Shown here piece after piece: positions 5,411 to 11,223 of a stretch of DNA of 11,223 nt. The stretch's first letter is position 1. Each line of letters begins with the position of its first letter. The notes under the pieces were generated by a model that worked only from the letters and a program-made list of their open reading frames with translations, had not been told where the DNA came from and searched no databases. The DNA is from UBA1146 sp963854815 (lineage in GTDB: Bacteria > Planctomycetota > UBA8108 > UBA1146), in contig CAWLAN010000089.1 of the NCBI GenBank assembly GCA_963854815.1, forward strand, positions 1-11,223, read 5' to 3'. Both the position numbers and the translations under genes were made by a program.

Positions 5411-8059
5411 TCAGGAGCCAATTCCGGCGATGGAATCCTGCAGCGAGCGAGCCATCGCTTCCAGGGCCTCATCGAGGCGCTCGACCGCCTTGCCCCCCGC
5501 CTGGGCCATGTCAGGGCGCCCTCCACCCCCTCCGCCGAGGATTCCGGCCCCTTGCTCCGCTACATGGCCGGCGTGGATCGTTCCGGAGGGGAGCGCTTCC
5601 GAGGTTCCGACGATGAAGCGGATCCCATCGTCGCCGCTGGAAGCGAGGATGAAGGCCCTCTCTCCGGCACGGCGTTTCAGCGCGTCGGCTACCTCCAGCA
5701 GTTGCTCCTGGGGAGCGTCCTTCCAGGTCGCGATCACCACCTCACCTGAGCCGACACTGCGCCTCTCCCCGTATCCCGAGTCCAGTTGCGCCAGCAGGTC
5801 ACGATCGGTCGCCACCCCTTTGCCGCCCTTGAGAGCACGGTTCTGCTCGAGAAGATCCTCGACCCGATGCTGAAGATCTTCACGAGGTGCGCGCAGCGTC
5901 GTCGCCAGTCGTTGCAGCAGATCCTCATCGGCACGCACCCGGCGCGCGCCCTCGACCCCGGTCAACGCCTCGATCCTGCGGACTCCCGATGAAACACTCC
6001 CTTCGGCAACGATCATCATCGGCCCGATTTCTCCGGTACGATGGCAATGGATTCCACCGCACAACTCCAGCGAGAAATCAGGGATCTCCACCATCCGCAC
6101 CCGGTCGCCGTACTTCTCACCAAACAGTGCTATCGCTCCGCGCTTCTTGGCTTGTTCGAGCGGCACGTCGTCGTGGATCTCTACCTCGGCATCGCGAAGG
6201 ATCCAGTCCTGCACGATCCCCTCGACCTCGGCCAGTTGCTCTGAATTGATCTTCTCGTAGTGACTGATATCGAATCGCAATCGGTCTGGAGCCACCAGGG
6301 ATCCTTTTTGCTGGACATGATCTCCCACAACGACTCGAAGAGCCGCATGGAGAAGATGAGTGGCGGTGTGATTGCGCACAACATCGGATCTTCGTTCGCC
6401 GTCGACCTGGCAACTCACCTCTGTACCCGGTGAAAGTTCTGGCAGTTCACCTTCGACAGGGTGAACCACGTGCACGAAAGTGCCCTCGGAGTTCTTCTGG
6501 CAGTCGATCACCTCGAGACGACAACCGGAAGCTTCGATGACACCTGTGTCTGCCACCTGGCCACCCGATTCGGCGTAGAAGGGAGTTCGATCGAGAACCA
6601 GCAGCGACTGGTCCTCTTCCGACATGAAGGAGACCACGCTGGCTTCCGATTCCAGCTGGTGATAACCGAGAAACTCGGTCGCTCCCAGTCCCGTGCAGGC
6701 AGCGATGGCACTGTTCGTTTCACTGCTGAGGACAACCTTGCTCCCCTGGCGACTTCGAGTTCTTTGCTGTTCCATCAGATGATCGAAACCTTCCTTGTCG
6801 ATCTCGAGATCCACTTCACGTGCCATTTGCTCGGTCAAATCGATGGGGAATCCACAGGAGTCATGGAGAAAGAACGCTGCCGGTGCAGGGAATTGCTCGC
6901 CTCCTGCGGAACGCAACGTGTCCACCTCTTCGTCGAAACGATTCATCCCCGCCTTGAGTGTACGCAGAAACTGCTCCTCTTCCGATTGAATCAGTTTTTC
7001 GATGAGCCGACGACGCTCCATGAGTTCGGGATAGGCCTCCCCCATCTCGGAGACCAGATGAGCGACCAGTTCGTGGATGAAAGGGCGTTCCATTCCGAGT
7101 TTGTAGCCGTATCGGCTGGCACGACGAAGAATCCTCCTCAGTACATATCCGCGTTGTTCGTTGGAAGGGAACGCTCCGTCGGCGATGGCGAAGCATAAAC
7201 TCCGCAGGTGATCGGCGATCACCCGGTGTGGGGTTCCCTCCGGGCCTTTCGATGGAGCCACTCCCGTGATCTGGCCGACGTTGTCGATGATCCCCTCGAG
7301 CAGATCGGTCTCGTACACGTTGTCCTTGTCCTGGAGGATCAACGCGAGTCGTTCCAGACCCATGCCAGTATCGATGCTCGGGCGCGGCAATTCGATTCGT
7401 GAGCCATCTGCTTGCTGCTCGTACTGCATGAAGACCAGGTTCCAGAACTCCATCCAGCGATCGCAATCGCACACTCCGAGAGCACAATCGCTGCCACAAC
7501 TGCGTCCGGCACCGCGATCGACATACAGTTCAGAACAGGGTCCACAGGGCCCCACATCTCCCATCGACCAGAAGTTGTCCTTCTCACCGAGACCGACGAT
7601 GCGTCGCGGATCCACTCCGATCTGATCGGACCAGATTTCTCGCGTCTCGTCGTCATGCTGGTATATGGAGATCCACAGCTGATCGGGATCGATGCCGAAT
7701 CCCTCGGTGACCAGTTGCCACGCCCAGCAACAGGCGTCCTTCTTGAAGTAATCCCCGAACGAGAAATTGCCGAGCATCTCGAAGAAGGTCAGATGGCGGG
7801 CGGTATATCCGACATTTTCCAGATCGTTGTGTTTCCCTCCCGCCCGGATGCACTTCTGCGAGGAGCATGCGCGGGTATTTTTTCGAGTCTCGCGACCCGT
7901 AAATACACTCTTGAACTGATTCATGCCGGCATTGGCAAAGAGCAGGGTCGGGTCGTCAGCGGGGACCACCGGACTGGAAGTAACTACCTCGTGCCCGTTG
8001 TCCCGGAAGAACTCCAGGAACCGACTCCGGATCTCAGCGACTCTCATCTTCGATCTCAT
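5411..8059 (-). CDS. alaS: Alanine--tRNA ligase (882 aa)
   Basis: Activates alanine with ATP, charges tRNA-Ala and clears Ser- or Gly-mischarged tRNA. The class II catalytic domain starts at EIRSRFLEFF and includes NPTLLF-like DDPTLLFANAGMNQF (35-49) and the motif 3-type block SIDTGMGLERLA (228-239). The tRNA-recognition region follows. The editing domain contains FYAESGGQVADTG (494-506), zinc ligands His564 and His568 (HTATH), and Cys667 and His671 (CGGIH). The C-terminal DHHA1-type domain ends with GGGGGGRPDMAQAGGK (842-857). Length is normal (E. coli about 876). A cysteine-rich insert (Cys172, 175, 188, 192, 197, 199) lies in the catalytic domain; I recall similar inserts in other bacterial AlaRS. 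The ATG at 8059 has only a weak ribosome binding site, and the ATG at 8047 (MRVAEIRSRF) fits homologue N termini slightly better. The leader upstream carries a large inverted repeat. Confidence 0.98.
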   Translation of the reverse strand: MRSKMRVAEIRSRFLEFFRDNGHEVVTSSPVVPADDPTLLFANAGMNQFKSVFTGRETRKNTRACSSQKCIRAGGKHNDLENVGYTARHLTFFEMLGNFSFGDYFKKDACCWAWQLVTEGFGIDPDQLWISIYQHDDETREIWSDQIGVDPRRIVGLGEKDNFWSMGDVGPCGPCSELYVDRGAGRSCGSDCALGVCDCDRWMEFWNLVFMQYEQQADGSRIELPRPSIDTGMGLERLALILQDKDNVYETDLLEGIIDNVGQITGVAPSKGPEGTPHRVIADHLRSLCFAIADGAFPSNEQRGYVLRRILRRASRYGYKLGMERPFIHELVAHLVSEMGEAYPELMERRRLIEKLIQSEEEQFLRTLKAGMNRFDEEVDTLRSAGGEQFPAPAAFFLHDSCGFPIDLTEQMAREVDLEIDKEGFDHLMEQQRTRSRQGSKVVLSSETNSAIAACTGLGATEFLGYHQLESEASVVSFMSEEDQSLLVLDRTPFYAESGGQVADTGVIEASGCRLEVIDCQKNSEGTFVHVVHPVEGELPELSPGTEVSCQVDGERRSDVVRNHTATHLLHAALRVVVGDHVQQKGSLVAPDRLRFDISHYEKINSEQLAEVEGIVQDWILRDAEVEIHDDVPLEQAKKRGAIALFGEKYGDRVRMVEIPDFSLELCGGIHCHRTGEIGPMMIVAEGSVSSGVRRIEALTGVEGARRVRADEDLLQRLATTLRAPREDLQHRVEDLLEQNRALKGGKGVATDRDLLAQLDSGYGERRSVGSGEVVIATWKDAPQEQLLEVADALKRRAGERAFILASSGDDGIRFIVGTSEALPSGTIHAGHVAEQGAGILGGGGGGRPDMAQAGGKAVERLDEALEAMARSLQDSIAGIGS

Positions 8060-8070
8060 CTCGCAACTGA

Positions 8071-8124
8071 GGAACTCCGACCAGATGGTCAGGGAAAAGC
8101 AACAGCGGCATTCTGGTCAGTTCC
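8071..8124 (-). promoter_or_regulatory. Large bulged inverted repeat with alternative hairpin in the alaS leader
   Basis: In the 118-bp gap before alaS, GGAACTGACCAGA (8124-8112) pairs with TCTGGTCGGAGTTCC (8085-8071) over 13 bp, interrupted only by a 2-nt GG bulge, around a 26-nt loop. The loop carries a second copy of CTGACCA (8092-8086). That copy can pair with the same TGGTCGG in a 6-bp hairpin with a tetraloop (AUCU). The 3' arm ends 11 nt before the first ATG and contains the only GGAG nearby. Two exclusive folds next to a start codon suggest control of alaS expression. No T-run follows, and it does not resemble a T-box as far as I can see. Confidence 0.55.
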
Positions 8125-8177
8125 GAGGAAAGCTGCAAGAGGAGCCACCGCTGAAGCAGCCCTGTCCGTGTTTGTCG

Positions 8178-9113
8178 TTACTGGCCCACCAGAGGAATCC
8201 CGTCGATTTCACCGGAGAGTTCTCGCTGTGGGTCGAACAAGAGCGGATAGAACTCCCCCCCGAGGGATTCACCCTGAGGAAGGATGGGGAAGTTACCCGT
8301 ACCCGGACCCTGCAACGCCTCGGGATTCGACCACACACCATCGGCGACGAGATTGACGACCGCTCCGCGACGAGGAGAAGAAGAAATGTTCTGAAACGAG
8401 CCATGCATCGTCAGTGGGTGGTGAAACACAGCCTCCCCGGCATGCAATTCGACCGCCACCTGGCGATCAAAGTCTTGCTTCTGGGAAGGATCGAGATTTT
8501 CACGAACAGAGTCCATTTCTCCGGACAGACCGGTAACCGGTAGCAACCCCCATCGGTGGCTTCCGGGGATGTAATGAAGGCAACCGTTGTTACGAGTCGC
8601 ATCATCGAGGGCGATCCAGCATGTCAAGTGAGCCATCGGCTGGGTCCAGGTCCAGTATGAAAAATCCTGATGCCAGGAAACTACCGCGCCATGCTGAGGT
8701 GGTTTGCAGAAAAGTTGGTCGTGGAAGAAACGCACCGCAGAAGCGAGTAACTGGTAAGAGACCATCCGGATGACGGGGCTAAACAAAAGATCATGAAAAC
8801 CCTTCTCGATACGCCAACCACCGAGAGCGTGAAATAGAACCGTATCCGGGTCTTCCGATTCATCGACGTGGTACTCGTAGAAGAGAGAGTTTCTCGGATG
8901 GTTCGGATCCATCAATCGGTCGAGTTGTTGTCGAAGATATTGCACTTGATCGCCGTCGAGAACGGGGATCCCCGCGATGAAGCCCTGCTGTTCGAAGGTT
9001 TTCACTTGCTCTGAAGAGAGCGCGAGTTGCAACCAATCCTCGTGAGAATCCGGTTGCTCGAAAGTATCCGTGATCGGTTGGTGGTAGATGGCTAGATCTT
9101 CGATGGAATCCAT
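8178..9113 (-). CDS. Phytanoyl-CoA dioxygenase (PhyH) family Fe(II)/2-oxoglutarate oxygenase (311 aa)
   Basis: Predicted soluble non-haem iron oxygenase that hydroxylates an unknown small molecule, using 2-oxoglutarate and O2. The jelly-roll core shows the iron facial triad: His148 and Asp150 in WHQDFSYW, and His237 in HHPLTMHGSFQN. Arg248 lies 11 residues after the distal His, the same spacing as His264/Arg275 in human PhyH, and would bind the 2-oxoglutarate carboxylate. CKPP before the HxD motif and CLHYIPGSHRWG (178-189) are also typical of bacterial PhyH-like proteins. All catalytic residues are present, so it should be active. No signal peptide is seen. The ATG at 9113 has no strong Shine-Dalgarno site, but an in-frame stop shortly upstream leaves no better choice. 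It lies 31 bp after the PfkB kinase and probably shares its transcript. Ectoine hydroxylase and antibiotic-tailoring enzymes belong to the same family, but nothing here identifies the substrate. Confidence 0.87.
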   Translation of the reverse strand: MDSIEDLAIYHQPITDTFEQPDSHEDWLQLALSSEQVKTFEQQGFIAGIPVLDGDQVQYLRQQLDRLMDPNHPRNSLFYEYHVDESEDPDTVLFHALGGWRIEKGFHDLLFSPVIRMVSYQLLASAVRFFHDQLFCKPPQHGAVVSWHQDFSYWTWTQPMAHLTCWIALDDATRNNGCLHYIPGSHRWGLLPVTGLSGEMDSVRENLDPSQKQDFDRQVAVELHAGEAVFHHPLTMHGSFQNISSSPRRGAVVNLVADGVWSNPEALQGPGTGNFPILPQGESLGGEFYPLLFDPQRELSGEIDGIPLVGQ

Positions 9114-9144
9114 GCAGCCGACACAAATCTACCGATCAGGGTAC

Positions 9145-10068
9145 CTACAGAACAACCTCCACCGGCCCCAGATCGAGCATCTGCCGATAGTTGTCGAAGC
9201 GCTTCTGCAGCGCAGTCGCGCCGACACCAAGAAGGCCGTTGACGCCGAATCCTGCACAACAGAAGGAGGCGGTGACGGTTCCCCAGGCAACCGCAACCTT
9301 CAGTGAATCGAGATCGGTCCGGGCACTTTTCACCAGAGATCCCATCATCCCACCGGCAAAGGAATCTCCGGCCCCGGTAGGATCCACGAGGTCCGCCAGT
9401 GGTAGAGCAGGGAGAGCCGTTTCTCCCCCATCGTGAAAGATCATCGCTCCGTGCTGGCCCTTTTTCACGATGACGTAGGCCGGCCCCAGTTCGCGAATCT
9501 TCCTGCCGGCGAGTACCAGATTCTTCTCAGAACTGAGAAGCTGAGCCTCCTCATCGTTGAGAACCAGAGCATCGACTTTGCCGACCAGATCTTCGAGATC
9601 CGCACGGGCAGTGTCGATCCATAGATCCATCGTATCGACCACGGTAAAGGGAGAGCCCTTCATCTGATCGAACACACTGGCCTGTGTCAGTGGCGGGCCA
9701 TTGCCAAGAAAGAGGAAAGTCGCATCACGATAGGATTCGGGCAGTGTCGGCCGGAAATTCTCGAACACGTTGAGATTCACGCTGAGAGTTTCGCGACGAT
9801 CCATGTCCTCGAAGTATTTCCCTGACCAGCGAAAAGTGTTGCCGCCGGATATCACCTCGAGACCGCGAGTACAAATTCCGCGGTCTCGAAGAAGTTGATG
9901 ACGATCCTCAGGAAAATCCTCTCCCACGATTCCGACCAGTTGGACCGGTCCAAAGAACGCAGAAGCGAGGGAAAAATGAACCGCAGATCCTCCGAGAGTG
10001 TCCTCGATGGATCCAACAGGAGTCTCGATGCTATCGAAGGCAACACTTCCCACAACGACCAGTGACAT
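9145..10068 (-). CDS. PfkB-family carbohydrate/nucleoside kinase (307 aa)
   Basis: ATP-dependent kinase of the ribokinase fold, predicted to phosphorylate a sugar or nucleoside in the cytoplasm. The N terminus has GSVAFDSIETP and the substrate-side LGGSAVHFSLAS (25-36), a GG motif typical of the family. NDEEAQLL (171-178) matches the conserved Asn/Glu region near the phosphate and Mg2+ site. The PfkB signature DPTGAGDSFAGG (229-240) carries the catalytic base Asp235 and the anion hole. Length is ordinary. The ATG at 10068 has a perfect AGGAGGT 8 nt upstream that overlaps the xseB stop (TAGGAGG), so the two are tightly linked and probably translationally coupled. Ribokinase, fructokinase and adenosine kinase are all possible from sequence. 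I recall similar kinases annotated simply as sugar kinase in many bacteria. The downstream oxygenase gives no firm clue to substrate. Confidence 0.88.
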   Translation of the reverse strand: MSLVVVGSVAFDSIETPVGSIEDTLGGSAVHFSLASAFFGPVQLVGIVGEDFPEDRHQLLRDRGICTRGLEVISGGNTFRWSGKYFEDMDRRETLSVNLNVFENFRPTLPESYRDATFLFLGNGPPLTQASVFDQMKGSPFTVVDTMDLWIDTARADLEDLVGKVDALVLNDEEAQLLSSEKNLVLAGRKIRELGPAYVIVKKGQHGAMIFHDGGETALPALPLADLVDPTGAGDSFAGGMMGSLVKSARTDLDSLKVAVAWGTVTASFCCAGFGVNGLLGVGATALQKRFDNYRQMLDLGPVEVVL

Positions 10069-10081
10069 GTTGTGCTACCTC

Positions 10082-10309
10082 CTATTGGTCCTCGTCGTCT
10101 TCTTCCGCCTCGAGCCGCTGGGACACCTCCCGCACGCGGACCTCTGCTGCCTTCAACTTGTCACCGCAGATTTCGAGCAACTCGGCGGCACGTTCGACGT
10201 CATCTGCAAGAGCATCGACGTCGATCTCGTCGGCGTCATCGATTCGACGCAAGATTTCGTCGATCTCACGGGTCGCATCCCGATATCCCGGTACTTTCTT
10301 GGCACTCAT
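10082..10309 (-). CDS. xseB: Exodeoxyribonuclease VII small subunit (75 aa)
   Basis: Small helical subunit that binds several-fold to XseA to form exonuclease VII, which degrades single-stranded DNA from both ends into oligonucleotides and takes part in repair. The protein is a predicted helical hairpin. YRDATREIDEILRRID (9-24) matches the family's FEEALxELExIVxxLE start, the central IDVDALADDVERAAELL corresponds to its SLEExLxxYExGxxL region, and the C-terminal helix (CGDKLKAAEVRVREVSQ) has the usual Cys-x-x-x-Leu pattern. The tail is strongly acidic (EAEEDDEDQ). Length is normal (60-80 aa). The ATG at 10309 has GAGG 5 nt upstream. It follows xseA by 54 bp, the expected pairing of the two subunits. 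Confidence 0.9.
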   Translation of the reverse strand: MSAKKVPGYRDATREIDEILRRIDDADEIDVDALADDVERAAELLEICGDKLKAAEVRVREVSQRLEAEEDDEDQ

Positions 10310-10363
10310 CGTGACCTCGTTCCTCTCCTTGCCCTCCAGAAAACCAGTCTAGCCACGATGAAG

Positions 10364-11223
10364 CTATCGGGACAGGTCCGCCGGAGGATCCCCTCGTGAT
10401 CTTTCAACCCGTGCATCGATGACCCCGTCCCTGATCTGGACCTCGAGCATCTCTCCGGTCTTCGAATCTGCGATGGTGCGGATCGTTTGTCCCGATTCCC
10501 CTCTCACCCAGGCGAATCCGCGTGAGAGAATTCGTGCGGGATCGGCAGCACGGACTCGTCCACCTCGAGCGCTCCACCTCTCTCTCTCCAGGGCAACACA
10601 CTGGCGTGCACAGTGCACCAGCGAGACGGTGGTTCGCTCCAGTCGATCCTGCTGAGTGCGAAGAGATCTTCCTGCGGCATAGTTCAGACGATCTCGATCA
10701 GCCTTCAGCCCGCCGCGAGCCTCTCCGATATGACCAAAGGACGAGGATTTCAATGCACTTCCGCGTGCCAGCAACGATCTCTCTTGCTCGTGGATCGCAA
10801 ACTCGATCTTCTGGGACACTCGACTGCGCAGCCACTGCAACTCGGATCGTAGGATCTGTAGAGACCGACTTGCCGCCAACATGATCTGTGCGACACGATT
10901 CCTGAGGGTCTGCCACGAATCACTGACGCGCTGGATAAGGAGTTGTGCGACCGCGGTCGGGGTCTTTTCCGAGTGAGCCAACTCGTCGAGCACCGATCGA
11001 TCCGCCTGGTGACCGATCCCGATGACGATCTTCAATGGATGTCGTGCCACCGCCAACGCCAGTGGTAAACTGTCGAAGGCGAGCAGATCGGCACGAGAAC
11101 CGCCACCTCGTACCACCAGCACGACATCGTGGTCCTTGGCATGCTGCTCGAAGTACGACAGCGCTGCGAGTACATCGCCCTCGGTATGCTCTCCCTGGAC
11201 ATGAACGCCGAACAGACTCACAT
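10364..11223 (-). CDS. xseA: Exodeoxyribonuclease VII large subunit, C-terminal part (5' end outside window)
   Basis: Catalytic subunit of exonuclease VII. The visible 285 residues begin inside the catalytic domain (VSLFGVHVQGEHTEGDVLAAL), so the N-terminal OB-fold and the first part of the nuclease domain lie beyond the window. Conserved blocks are RGGGSRADLLAFD (visible residues 38-50) and GIGHQADRSVLDELAH followed by KTPTAVAQLL (68-95). In E. coli the second block reads GHETD...ADLRAPTPSAAAE. Here the Arg-Ala before TP is replaced by Glu-Lys; I recall related forms (GHQ/E...KTPTAVA) in Bacteroidota-type XseA. A long charged, coiled-coil-like region (about 96-225) follows, as expected for the XseB-binding segment. 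The end, DPARILSRGFAWVRGESG, is the family's NPLxxLxRGYAxV block. The stop is at 10364. The first ATG-like codon in view (GTG at 11221) is internal, not the start. Confidence 0.94.
   Translation of the reverse strand, partial: VSLFGVHVQGEHTEGDVLAALSYFEQHAKDHDVVLVVRGGGSRADLLAFDSLPLALAVARHPLKIVIGIGHQADRSVLDELAHSEKTPTAVAQLLIQRVSDSWQTLRNRVAQIMLAASRSLQILRSELQWLRSRVSQKIEFAIHEQERSLLARGSALKSSSFGHIGEARGGLKADRDRLNYAAGRSLRTQQDRLERTTVSLVHCARQCVALERERWSARGGRVRAADPARILSRGFAWVRGESGQTIRTIADSKTGEMLEVQIRDGVIDARVERSRGDPPADLSR

Noticed and set aside
8107..8140. Possible alaS promoter (TTGCAG-17-CAGAAT on the minus strand)
   Set aside because: The -35 matches consensus at only 3 of 6 positions and the -10 at 4 of 6. 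This is too weak to report as a feature, though a promoter somewhere in this gap is plausible.
7412..8356. Plus-strand open frame of 314 codons opposite the start of alaS and the end of the oxygenase gene
   Set aside because: It crosses two well-supported genes on the other strand and the alaS leader, and no motif is visible in it.
10310..10363. Possible promoter or small gene between xseA and xseB
   Set aside because: The 54 bp contain a purine-rich ribosome-binding region for xseB but no convincing -35/-10 pair and no open frame.
10964..11020. Divergent XseA signature (Glu-Lys in place of Arg-Ala before TP) as a sign of an inactive enzyme
   Set aside because: Similar KTPTAVA forms are, as I recall, normal in some phyla, the other conserved blocks are intact, and xseB is present next to it. 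There is no case for inactivation.

Overview
The window is a densely packed stretch of bacterial chromosome. Every gene I can support lies on the minus strand, so transcription runs from high to low coordinates. Gaps between genes are 13-161 bp, and Shine-Dalgarno sites are good at most starts. I see no mobile element, tRNA, rRNA or CRISPR array. The organism looks like a Gram-negative-type environmental bacterium of moderately high G+C. The order rpmF-plsX-fabD-fabG-acpP-fabF without fabH, and the GLSLGE form of the FabD active site, remind me of Planctomycetota and neighbouring lineages. That placement is from memory and is weak.

Region 1 (11223 down to about 8178), in transcription order: the 3' two-thirds of xseA, then xseB (the two subunits of exodeoxyribonuclease VII), a PfkB-family sugar or nucleoside kinase, and a phytanoyl-CoA-dioxygenase-type Fe(II)/2-oxoglutarate oxygenase. 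Spacing suggests one transcript for xseA-xseB-pfkB and probably for the oxygenase too. The substrates of the kinase and the oxygenase cannot be read from sequence.

Region 2 (8177 to 5411): alaS (alanyl-tRNA synthetase), preceded by a 118-bp leader. The leader holds a long bulged inverted repeat whose 3' arm can form two competing hairpins just before the start codon.

Region 3 (5410 to 1): a fatty-acid and phospholipid precursor operon. A sigma70-like promoter (TTGACC-17-TACCAT) lies directly after alaS and drives rpmF (L32), then plsX, fabD, fabG, acpP, fabF and the start of serA, which runs off the window. PlsX feeds acyl-phosphate to glycerolipid synthesis. FabD loads malonyl onto ACP, FabF elongates and FabG reduces. 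FabH, usually found between plsX and fabD, is absent. acpP encodes an unusual acyl carrier protein with an acidic, repeat-containing N-terminal extension, and it may have its own internal promoter overlapping a palindrome.

I found no evidence for a wholly new multi-gene system. The points worth a second look are regulatory structures (alaS leader, rpmF leader, fabG-acpP gap, acpP-fabF junction), the extended ACP, the missing fabH, and the uncharacterised kinase/oxygenase pair.
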